Of a stretch of DNA of 13,522 nucleotides, positions 7,484-13,522 are shown piece after piece; within the stretch, counting starts at the first letter, position 1; each line of letters opens with the position of its first letter. The notes below the pieces were generated by a model that searched no databases, was not told where the DNA came from, and saw only the letters and a list, made by a program, of their open reading frames with translations. The position numbers and the translations under genes were made by a program. Source of the DNA: CAYWTS01 sp964461265 (GTDB taxonomy: Bacteria; Bacteroidota; Ignavibacteria; Tepidaquicellales; OLB5); assembly GCA_964461265.1 (NCBI GenBank), contig CAYWTS010000049.1:1-13522 (forward strand), in the 5' to 3' direction.

Positions 7484-7570
7484 CAAATTTACATTAAAAT
7501 ATAAATTTAACTAAAATTATTATCGAATTAATTTACAAATTTAAAATTTAATTAGGAGAAATTATCAAAA

Positions 7571-8806
7571 ATGGCAAAAGAAAAATTTGACCGCAGTAAG
7601 CCGCACGTTAATGTAGGTACTATTGGTCACGTGGATCACGGTAAAACCACGCTTACTGCTGCTATTACTATGGTTCTGGCAAGGAAAGGCCAGGCAAAAG
7701 TAAGATCATTCGATTCTATAGATAATGCACCTGAAGAAAAAGCTAGGGGTATAACCATTGCTACCGCTCATGTTGAATATTCAACCGATAAAAGACATTA
7801 TGCACATGTGGATTGTCCGGGGCATGCCGATTATGTAAAAAATATGATAACAGGTGCCGCACAAATGGATGGTGCAATACTTGTTGTTGCAGCAAATGAT
7901 GGAGCAATGCCGCAAACTAAAGAACATATTCTTTTAGCTAGACAGGTTGGCGTACCCAGAATAGTAGTTTTTCTGAATAAGATTGACATGATATATGAAC
8001 AGGAAAAAACCCCTGAGGATGCCGAACTTTTACTCGAAGTTGTTGAATCGGAACTAAGAGATATTCTTAAAGGGTACGAATTCCCGGGTGATGAAATTCC
8101 TATTGTCAGAGGAAGTGCTTTGAAAGCAATGAATGCCGGCTTAAAAGAAGATACTCCTTTAGACCATCCTGATTTGAAATGTATTTTTGAGCTTATGGAT
8201 GCAGTTGACAATTACATTCCCGAACCACAAAGGGAAATGGATAAACCGTTCCTGATGTCAGTAGAAGATGTATTTAGTATAACCGGACGCGGAACCGTGG
8301 CAACAGGCAGAGTGGAAAGAGGGAAAGTAAAGCTTAGTGAAGAAGTTGAAATAGTAGGATTGGGTCAGCACAAAAAGACAGTTGTTACAGGAATTGAAAT
8401 GTTTAACAAAGAACTGGAAGAAGGGCTTGCCGGTGATAACCTGGGTGTGTTATTAAGAGGTGTGGATAAAAAAGAAATTGAAAGGGGTATGGTTGTTGCA
8501 AAACCCGCTTCAATTACACCTCATAAGGTATTTACCGCACAGGTCTATGTTCTTTCAAAAGAAGAGGGCGGAAGGCATACCCCATTCTTCAGTAATTACA
8601 GACCTCAGTTTTACTTCAGAACGACAGATGTGACCGGTATTACTACTTTACCCGAAGGTGTGCAGATGGTTATGCCTGGTGATAATGTTGATAATCTGCA
8701 CATACAGCTTATTACACCAATAGCCATGGAAGAAGGTCTAAGGTTCGCAATCCGTGAAGGCGGCAGAACCGTAGGTGCCGGTGTTGTAACTAAAATTATT
8801 GAATAA
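7571..8806 (+). CDS. tuf: Translation elongation factor Tu (EF-Tu)
   Basis: EF-Tu carries aminoacyl-tRNA to the ribosomal A site as a GTP complex. G motifs are intact: GHVDHGKT at 19-26, RGITI with T62, DCPGH at 81-85 and NKID at 136-139. Domains 2 and 3 are complete (EEGGRHTPFFSNYRPQFYFR; FAIREGGRTVGAGVV near the C-terminus). The length is 411, against about 394 in E. coli. The extra residues fall in two places in or near the end of the G domain: about 141-152 (after NKIDM, rich in Glu) and about 187-201 (NAGLKEDTPLDHP). The start has a good AGGAGA at 7554-7559. The gene follows the tRNA by 87 AT-rich bases and precedes rpsJ by 51. A tRNA just ahead of tuf recalls E. coli tufB, though the str position matches tufA. 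Confidence 0.98.
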   Translation: MAKEKFDRSKPHVNVGTIGHVDHGKTTLTAAITMVLARKGQAKVRSFDSIDNAPEEKARGITIATAHVEYSTDKRHYAHVDCPGHADYVKNMITGAAQMDGAILVVAANDGAMPQTKEHILLARQVGVPRIVVFLNKIDMIYEQEKTPEDAELLLEVVESELRDILKGYEFPGDEIPIVRGSALKAMNAGLKEDTPLDHPDLKCIFELMDAVDNYIPEPQREMDKPFLMSVEDVFSITGRGTVATGRVERGKVKLSEEVEIVGLGQHKKTVVTGIEMFNKELEEGLAGDNLGVLLRGVDKKEIERGMVVAKPASITPHKVFTAQVYVLSKEEGGRHTPFFSNYRPQFYFRTTDVTGITTLPEGVQMVMPGDNVDNLHIQLITPIAMEEGLRFAIREGGRTVGAGVVTKIIE

Positions 8807-8821
8807 CTTTGCGGATAAGTC

Positions 8822-8846
8822 AGCAGTTATGCAGGCATCTGCTTTT
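8822..8846 (+). promoter_or_regulatory. Hairpin with T-run between tuf and rpsJ
   Basis: AGCAG (8822-8826) can pair with CTGCT (8839-8843), with an inner ATG/CAT stem around CAGG and a two-base bulge, followed by TTTT. The T-run abuts the AAGGAA Shine-Dalgarno of rpsJ (8847-8852). It could act as a weak terminator/attenuator or modulate entry into the S10 part of the operon, where the E. coli leader is controlled by L4. The stem is short, so this is tentative. Confidence 0.35.
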
Positions 8847-8857
8847 AAGGAAATAAA

Positions 8858-9166
8858 TTGGCTAACCAGAGAATAAGAATAAAACTTAAATCATACGATC
8901 ATCGCCTGATCGATAAGTGGACTGACAGGATAATTAAGACTATTAAATCTACAGGGGGTATTGTTTCAGGTCCTATACCGCTTCCTACAAAGAAATCGGT
9001 ATATACAGTTTTAAGGTCTCCTCATGTAGATAAAAAATCACGTGAACAGTTCGAAATCAGGTCACATAAGAGGATCATCGACATCCTGAATTCCAATAAA
9101 AAGACAGTCGATGCTTTAACAAAGCTGGATCCGCCGGGCGGTGTTTATATAGAAATAAAAGTATAG
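8858..9166 (+). CDS. rpsJ: 30S ribosomal protein S10
   Basis: S10 is a 30S head protein; as NusE in E. coli it also joins the transcription antitermination complex with NusB. The 102-residue product matches the family length and has its landmarks: RIRIKLKSYDHRLIDK near the N-terminus, GPIPLPTKKSVYTVLRSPHV at about 38-57, EQFEIRSHKRIIDI, and VYIEIKV at the end. The start is the unusual TTG at 8858 (TTG GCT AAC CAG); AAGGAA at 8847-8852 is correctly spaced, and no in-frame ATG gives the family N-terminus. It is the first gene of the S10 segment, and rplC begins 4 bases after its stop. Confidence 0.97.
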   Translation: MANQRIRIKLKSYDHRLIDKWTDRIIKTIKSTGGIVSGPIPLPTKKSVYTVLRSPHVDKKSREQFEIRSHKRIIDILNSNKKTVDALTKLDPPGGVYIEIKV

Positions 9167-9170
9167 AATT

Positions 9171-9797
9171 ATGGAAGGCATAATCGGGAAAAAAATCGGA
9201 ATGACCTCAGTATTCGGGTCAGATGGTACAAGTACAGCCTGCACTTTGATACATGCAGGACCCTGTTATATTACTGCTATTAAAACCAAGGAGAATGATG
9301 GTTATTCTGCAATACAAATAGGTTTTGAGGAGAAAAAAGAAAAGAATACACGCAAACCGGTAATTGGGCAATTTAAAAAGAAATCTCTACCATTGCTGCG
9401 TTATCTTCGTGAGATAAGGGATTATGAAAATGCTGAAGAGAAATCCGTTGGACAAATCATTAACGTTGATATTTTCGAAGAAGGTGACCTGGTAAAGGTC
9501 TCAGGTATTTCGAAAGGTAAAGGCTTCCAGGGAGTGGTTAGAAGGCATGGCTTTGGCGGTGGTTCGGTTACACACGGACAGAGTGACAGGTTAAGAGCAC
9601 CCGGTTCGATAGGTGCAAGTTCTTATCCATCACGTGTATATAAAGGACAAAGAATGGCTGGCAGAATGGGCGGCGAGAGAAAAACAGTACGTAATATGAC
9701 AGTTATTAAAGTAATTCCGGAATCTAATATTCTCCTAATAAAAGGTGCTGTGCCCGGTGCAATTGGCGGTATAGTTGAAATATATAAAATGAAATAA
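9171..9797 (+). CDS. rplC: 50S ribosomal protein L3
   Basis: L3 binds 23S rRNA early in assembly and reaches towards the peptidyl transferase centre with a long loop. The 208-residue protein is full length. Recognisable parts are GIIGKKIGMTSVF at the N-terminus; the loop region with GKGFQGVVRRHGFGGG, THGQSDRLRAPGSIG and GQRMAGRMGGERKT at about 118-170; and the C-terminal GAVPGAIGGIVEI. The glutamine that PrmB methylates in E. coli L3 belongs to this loop region; the THGQSDR context here shows a Gln near that site, but I have not aligned it exactly. The gene is packed 4 bases after rpsJ and 2 bases before rplD, consistent with coupled translation. Confidence 0.98.
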   Translation: MEGIIGKKIGMTSVFGSDGTSTACTLIHAGPCYITAIKTKENDGYSAIQIGFEEKKEKNTRKPVIGQFKKKSLPLLRYLREIRDYENAEEKSVGQIINVDIFEEGDLVKVSGISKGKGFQGVVRRHGFGGGSVTHGQSDRLRAPGSIGASSYPSRVYKGQRMAGRMGGERKTVRNMTVIKVIPESNILLIKGAVPGAIGGIVEIYKMK

Positions 9798-9799
9798 TT

Positions 9800-10435
9800 A
9801 TGCAATTAAAAGTATATAAAATCGACGGTTCGGAGACCGAAGAAACAGTAGAACTCCCATCAGATATTTTTGAGATTGAACCGAATATGCATCTTATTCA
9901 TCAGGTAGTGCGAACCTATCTTTCAAATCAGAGACAGGGAACACATAAAACAAAGGAAAGGTCAGAAGTAAGAGGCGGAGGTAAAAAACCCTGGCGCCAA
10001 AAAGGAAGAGGAACATCAAGAGCTGGAACAACCCGTTCTCCATTATGGGTGGGCGGAGGCACAATACATGGACCCAGACCAAGAGAGTACAGACTCGATA
10101 TTCCAAAAAAGGCAGCAAGACTTGCCAGAAAAAGTGCACTGAGCCTGAAAGCAAAGTCAGGTGAAATAATGATTGTTGAAGATATGAAGTTCGATAAACC
10201 AAGTACTAAAGACATGAATGGTATACTGAAGAACCTCAATATAGATAAAAAGAAAATATTGATGCTTTTATCAGAGGGTAATAAAAACATTTATCTTTCG
10301 GGCAGAAATTTACCAAAAATGAATTTACTGACAGCAAGTGATGCTTCAACTTATGATTTAATTAATAATAATATGATATTAATACAAAAGGGTGCATTTG
10401 AGTCTTTATGCAAACCATTAATAAGTAAAACCTAA
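9800..10435 (+). CDS. rplD: 50S ribosomal protein L4
   Basis: L4 is an early assembly protein whose extended loop lines the nascent-peptide tunnel. In E. coli it also represses its own S10 operon. The 211-residue product has the basic loop GGGKKPWRQKGRGTSRAG, then GGTIHGPRPREYRLDIPKK at roughly 60-105, followed by ARLARKSALSLKAK and the C-terminal alpha/beta domain. The length is normal for the family. It begins 2 bases after rplC. Unlike the usual tight rplD–rplW junction, 128 AT-rich bases follow before rplW. Confidence 0.97.
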   Translation: MQLKVYKIDGSETEETVELPSDIFEIEPNMHLIHQVVRTYLSNQRQGTHKTKERSEVRGGGKKPWRQKGRGTSRAGTTRSPLWVGGGTIHGPRPREYRLDIPKKAARLARKSALSLKAKSGEIMIVEDMKFDKPSTKDMNGILKNLNIDKKKILMLLSEGNKNIYLSGRNLPKMNLLTASDASTYDLINNNMILIQKGAFESLCKPLISKT

Positions 10436-10473
10436 ATACTTACTAACAGATAATTAAAGTATCAGAGTTTTAA

Positions 10474-10494
10474 GGCTTTTAAATAATATAAGCC
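10474..10494 (+). other. Weak hairpin in the rplD–rplW gap
   Basis: GGCTT (10474-10478) pairs with AAGCC (10490-10494) over an 11-base AT loop, and T-rich sequence (ATTTCGTTTT, then a T-run at 10509-10515) follows. It may be a weak attenuator or a chance structure. I see no clear promoter in this 128-base gap. Confidence 0.25.
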
Positions 10495-10563
10495 ATTTCG
10501 TTTTAAGATTTTTTTGTATTATTAAATTTAGTAAGAGAATTAGGATTTAGATTTAAAAAAGTT

Positions 10564-10857
10564 ATGCGTTATAGTTTAATAAAACCGATTATTACGGAAA
10601 AGCTTACAAATCTTCAGGAGCAGAGGAACCAGTATGCCTTTGAGGTTTCTAAAAAATCAAATAAGATTGATATAGCCAGAGAAATTGAGAGAAAATTCAA
10701 TGTAAAGGTTGAAAGTATCCGTACTTTTGTGATTAAAGGTAAACGAAAATCACAATTTACAAGACGCGGCAAAACTGAAGGTTTTAAGGCGGACAGGAAA
10801 AGGGCAATAGTTACTCTTAGCAAAGATAGTAAGATTGACCTCTTCGAATCTGCTTAA
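10564..10857 (+). CDS. rplW: 50S ribosomal protein L23
   Basis: L23 lies at the exit of the peptide tunnel, where trigger factor and SRP dock. The 97-residue product is full length for the bacterial family: IKPIITEKLTNLQEQRNQYA at about 6-25, FEVSKKSNKIDIAREIERKF at about 26-45, NVKVESIRTFVIKGKRKSQF, and AIVTLSKDSKIDLFES at the end. The ATG at 10564 gives the standard N-terminus (MRYSLIKPIITEK). Only AT-rich sequence precedes it, without a clear Shine-Dalgarno. In nearly all bacteria rplB would follow within tens of bases; here the cluster ends. Confidence 0.97.
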   Translation: MRYSLIKPIITEKLTNLQEQRNQYAFEVSKKSNKIDIAREIERKFNVKVESIRTFVIKGKRKSQFTRRGKTEGFKADRKRAIVTLSKDSKIDLFESA

Positions 10858-10983
10858 CTTTTTTAAAGCCAAATCGGAAAAGTTATCGCTAATATATTAT
10901 CGTATCTGAGAGTTAGTAACAGGTTATAATTCATAAGAACATTTATTAACACTACCTTTTATTAATCAGTATAAACCATCCCT

Positions 10984-11593
10984 GTGAAAATGGGCAAGCT
11001 GTTTACCAACCGTGAAACATTATCAATAGACAGATATTTCAGTAAGATAGGGAAAGTTGAACTTCTTGATTTAGAAGCAGAAGTCATTTTAGTTAAGAAA
11101 ATAAAACACGCTACTCCGCAAGAATGACAAAAAGCACTGGAAAAATTGACAGGAGCAAATCTTAGATTTGTTGTGAGTGCGGCAAAACAATATCAAAATC
11201 AGGGACTTTCACTTGTTGATTTTATAAACTAGGGTAATTGGGGACTTATTAAAGCAGCAAAAAGATTTGATGAAACATGGGGATTTATATTTATTTCTTA
11301 CTCAATTTTGTGCATTAAGCAATCGATTTTTCAGACACTAGCCGAGCAGTCAATGATAGTCAGACTGTTCTTGAAAAGGGTTGGTGTTATTATCAAAATC
11401 GGTAAAGCTTATTCAGAACTGGAACAGGAATTTGAGCCTGAAAAAAACAAACGAAGAGCTATTGGAAGTACAGGATATCTCTTTATATGAAATTTCTGAT
11501 ACAATTAAAATAGTCAGGCGTATTAAGGAAAAAGCCATAAGAAGGCTGAAGCATAATTTCAGTACTGATATTCTTAAATCATTTTTAGGCTGA
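10984..11593 (+). pseudogene. rpoD: Decayed rpoD-like primary-type sigma-70 factor
   Basis: From about 10984-10990 the frame reads like a short FCB-type RpoD: FTNRETLSIDRYFSKIGKVE (region 1.2), ALEKLTGANLRFVVSAAKQY then QNQGLSLVDFIN (2.1-2.2), GLIKAAKRFDETWGFIFISY (2.2-2.3) and QTLAEQSMIVRLFLKRVG (2.4-3.0). It is broken by TGA at 11125-11127 and TAG at 11230-11232, the latter replacing Glu of INEGN. At an A7 run (11441-11447) the reading frame shifts by one, continuing KKTNEELLEVQDISLYEISD. Around 11505-11514 that segment jumps directly to RIKEKAIRRLKHNFSTDILK and SFLG. All of region 3 and most of region 4, including the helix-turn-helix for the -35 box, is gone, roughly 100 residues by family comparison. 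Conserved residues are also damaged: TRGF is TWGF, and the WW pair of region 2.3 is LC. Confidence 0.9.
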
Positions 11594-11605
11594 CATACTA
11601 TTCTA

Positions 11606-11631
11606 AACACACACAATATTTGTGATGTGTT
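11606..11631 (+). promoter_or_regulatory. 11-bp hairpin between the sigma pseudogene and the SBP gene
   Basis: AACACACACAA (11606-11616) pairs with TTGTG plus TGTGTT (11620-11624 and 11626-11631) around a TAT loop, with a single bulged A at 11625. It begins 13 bases after the pseudogene stop and ends 20 bases before the substrate-binding protein ATG. No T-run follows. It may be the old rpoD terminator, a 5'-leader structure or an operator-like inverted repeat. Confidence 0.45.
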
Positions 11632-11650
11632 AATTAAATAAAATTGAATA

Positions 11651-13387
11651 ATGAAACGGATAATTTTAACCTGCTCAATTTTTATTTTTCAGCTGTTAAT
11701 TAACTTTGGCTGCAATAAAAATTCCCCGGATAAAATTACAGAGCTTAACGGAGGTTTGAAAGGCGGGGGTACTTACACAATCAATGAAAATGAAAATATC
11801 CGCAGCCTCGATCCCGTTGGTATTAATGATGTTGTTTCGCATCATGTCTCACACCAGATATATGATTTGCTGATTGACCTTGACAGTAATTTACAGCTAA
11901 TACCTGAACTTGCTCAGAGCTGGGAAATTTCACCGGATGGGCTGTTATACACCTTTCATCTGCGAAAAGGTGTTAAATTTCATGATAATCCTTGTTTCTC
12001 AGACAGCAAAGGACGGGAATTCAATGCCAGTGATGTCAAGTATTCGTTTGACCGTGTGCTTGACCCGCGGACGGGCAGTCTTGGATTCGATTTTTACAAA
12101 AACCGTGTTGAGGGGGCGATGGAATTTATAGATGAAATCAATAAAGCAACCGCAGAAAACCGCGTTCCGCAAATCCATTCTGTTTCCGGGTATATTGTAA
12201 AAGATGATTCCACATTTCAGATTAAATTAAAAAAACCCTTTAGTCCGTTCATATACTACATGTGTCTGGGTTTTGTTTATATTGTTCCGAGGGAAGCTGT
12301 TGAGAGATACGGTAAAGATTATTTTCAGAACCCTGTTGGAACAGGGGCGTTCATTTTTGAGAATTGGACACCAGATCTTGAAATTAACCTCAAACGCAAT
12401 CCCGATTACTGGAGAAAAGATATGTATGGAAACCAGCTTCCTTACCTTGAAAAAGTTAAATTCCGTTTCATAAAGGATCTTTCACAGCAGCTTCTAGAAT
12501 TTAAAAATGGGAATCTGGATGAATCGTACAGAATTCCTACAGAACTTTTTAAAGCAGTGGTGAATGATGATAAAACTCTAACACCGGAATATTCAAAGTT
12601 TATTCTTCAAAGAACGCCATCATTGACTATACAGTTTTACGGATTTTTAACACCCGGGAAAATTTTCAATAATCCGTTGATAAGACAAGCATTTAATTAC
12701 GCTGTTGACAGAGATAAGATAATCAGATTCGTATTGAACGGACAGGCAGCAGGTCCTGCAATTTACGGAATAGTTCCGCCTGTTATGCCAAATTATAATC
12801 CCAAAAAGATTAAGGGATACAGTTTTGATCTCGAAAAAGCCAAGCACTTAATGGAGCAGGCGGGTTATCCAGGCGGGAAGGGATTTCCTGAAGTTACTTT
12901 GTTTATTAATGAAGGCGGCGGAAGAAATACACAAGTTGCAGAGGCAATTCAAAATATGCTGAAGGAAATAGGCGTTAATGTTAAACTTCAGCATTTACAG
13001 TGGGCTCAGCATCTGGATAATGTTGACGCTGGGAGGGCGGATTTCTGGAGGCTTGGATGGATTGCTGATTACCCGGATCCTGAGAATTTTCTGAATTTGT
13101 TTTATGGGAAAAATGTCCCTGATAATCCTAACGATAAAAGTCCTATTAACAGCTTCAGGTATAAAAATCCTAAGTTCGATGAATTATTCGAAAAGGCTCT
13201 TACTATTAACGATATTGGGGAAAGAAATAAATTGTATGAACAGGCAGAACAGATAGCAATTTCAGAAGCACCGGTACTTTTTATTTTTTATGATGAAGAC
13301 TACAGGTTAATACAACCGTATGTCCGCGGTTATGCACTTGACCCGATGCACAGAGTGGATTTTACGTATTGCTGGCTTGACAAGTGA
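11651..13387 (+). CDS. Peptide-type ABC transporter substrate-binding lipoprotein (SBP family 5)
   Basis: The 578-residue protein has a signal sequence ending in FGC (hydrophobic residues 4-17, lipidated cysteine probably C21; the -3 residue is Asn, a relaxed lipobox). The mature part shows the family-5 solute-binding pattern: LQLIPELAQSWEISPDGLLY (81-100), TFHLRKGVKFHD, then FNASDVKYSFDRVLDP (124-139); KRNPDYWRK (248-256); NPLIRQAFNYAVDRDKI (341-357); and DFWRLGWIADYPDPENFLNL (464-483). Relatives (OppA, DppA) bind oligopeptides or dipeptides, and some bind nickel or sugars; the ligand is not readable here. No permease or ATPase gene follows within the window, so its partners are unknown. The ATG at 11651 begins the signal peptide and has no clear Shine-Dalgarno. 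Confidence 0.92.
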   Translation: MKRIILTCSIFIFQLLINFGCNKNSPDKITELNGGLKGGGTYTINENENIRSLDPVGINDVVSHHVSHQIYDLLIDLDSNLQLIPELAQSWEISPDGLLYTFHLRKGVKFHDNPCFSDSKGREFNASDVKYSFDRVLDPRTGSLGFDFYKNRVEGAMEFIDEINKATAENRVPQIHSVSGYIVKDDSTFQIKLKKPFSPFIYYMCLGFVYIVPREAVERYGKDYFQNPVGTGAFIFENWTPDLEINLKRNPDYWRKDMYGNQLPYLEKVKFRFIKDLSQQLLEFKNGNLDESYRIPTELFKAVVNDDKTLTPEYSKFILQRTPSLTIQFYGFLTPGKIFNNPLIRQAFNYAVDRDKIIRFVLNGQAAGPAIYGIVPPVMPNYNPKKIKGYSFDLEKAKHLMEQAGYPGGKGFPEVTLFINEGGGRNTQVAEAIQNMLKEIGVNVKLQHLQWAQHLDNVDAGRADFWRLGWIADYPDPENFLNLFYGKNVPDNPNDKSPINSFRYKNPKFDELFEKALTINDIGERNKLYEQAEQIAISEAPVLFIFYDEDYRLIQPYVRGYALDPMHRVDFTYCWLDK

Positions 13388-13522
13388 ATAATGTTCAATG
13401 TAAACAATCATAACTAAACTTATTTTCTTAAATTATGAACAATTTACAATTGTTAGGTATTAGAATTTAGCATTTGATTAGGTTTTTAGGGGTTTAACCT
13501 TATATTAATAATTTGTAAATTT
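13388..13522. other. AT-rich intergenic end of the window
   Basis: No gene can be supported here. The only structure is a perfect 7-bp inverted repeat, AACAATT (13438-13444) and AATTGTT (13448-13454), with a 3-base spacer. It has no T-run and could be an operator-like site or chance in AT-rich DNA. Confidence 0.4.

Noticed and set aside
10856..10884. AACTTTT/AAAAGTT repeat after rplW as a terminator
   Set aside because: The stem has one G-C pair and a 15-base loop, overlaps the stop codon and has no following T-run.
490..11593. TGA codons inside the YCII-like and rpoD-like sequences as a sign of TGA reassigned to Trp
   Set aside because: TGA is used as a normal stop (for example in the cstA-like and SBP genes), TGG codons are used for Trp, and both remnants also carry frameshifts; the rpoD-like TGA is not at a Trp position.
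11308..11593. Two short overlapping ORFs as independent small genes
   Set aside because: Their residues continue the sigma-70 pattern on either side of the A7 frameshift, so they are fragments of the pseudogene.
13438..13454. The 7-bp inverted repeat as an intrinsic terminator for the SBP gene
   Set aside because: The stem is pure A/T except for one pair and has no T-run after it.
434..13522. Mobile element or phage explanation for the operon break
   Set aside because: No transposase, integrase, terminal inverted repeats or target duplication could be seen around 10858-11650.

Overview
The window is AT-rich bacterial chromosome. It is built around the front half of the conserved str–S10 ribosomal protein cluster, and there is no sign of phage, transposon, CRISPR or toxin genes. 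The protein sequences look like the Bacteroidota/Chlorobiota/Ignavibacteriota (FCB) group. Three things point there: the sigma-70 remnant resembles the short RpoD of that group, a promoter-like site before rpsL fits the Bacteroidota TAnnTTTG pattern, and Shine-Dalgarno use is patchy. EF-Tu lies between fusA and rpsJ in the ancestral order and has two short insertions. A deep FCB lineage such as Ignavibacteriota is my best guess, but it is an inference.

Layout. On the left, msrB (+) converges on a minus-strand block read from right to left: a CstA-type transporter, an exported trypsin-like protease with TPR repeats, a 52-codon single-pass membrane ORF that overlaps the protease stop, and a decayed YCII-domain gene with a frameshift and an internal stop. 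A 240-base divergent intergenic region then carries the probable promoter of the ribosomal operon. The plus strand follows with rpsL, rpsG, fusA, a tRNA-Ile gene with anticodon UAU, tuf, rpsJ, rplC, rplD and rplW.

The conserved order stops after rplW. In place of rplB there is a clearly decayed rpoD-like pseudogene with two in-frame stops, a frameshift, loss of the -35-recognition region and damaged conserved residues. After it comes an intact lipoprotein-type peptide ABC transporter substrate-binding protein (family 5). The last 135 bases hold no gene that I can support.

The ribosomal proteins, EF-G and EF-Tu form one translation-machinery operon, and the embedded tRNA serves the common AUA codon. 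The flanks are unrelated: methionine sulfoxide repair, nutrient uptake and envelope proteolysis. I did not find a convincing new multi-gene system. The points most worth attention are the broken S10 operon with the dead rpoD copy at the break, the non-lysidine type AUA-reading tRNA inside the str operon, and the small coupled membrane ORF behind the protease.
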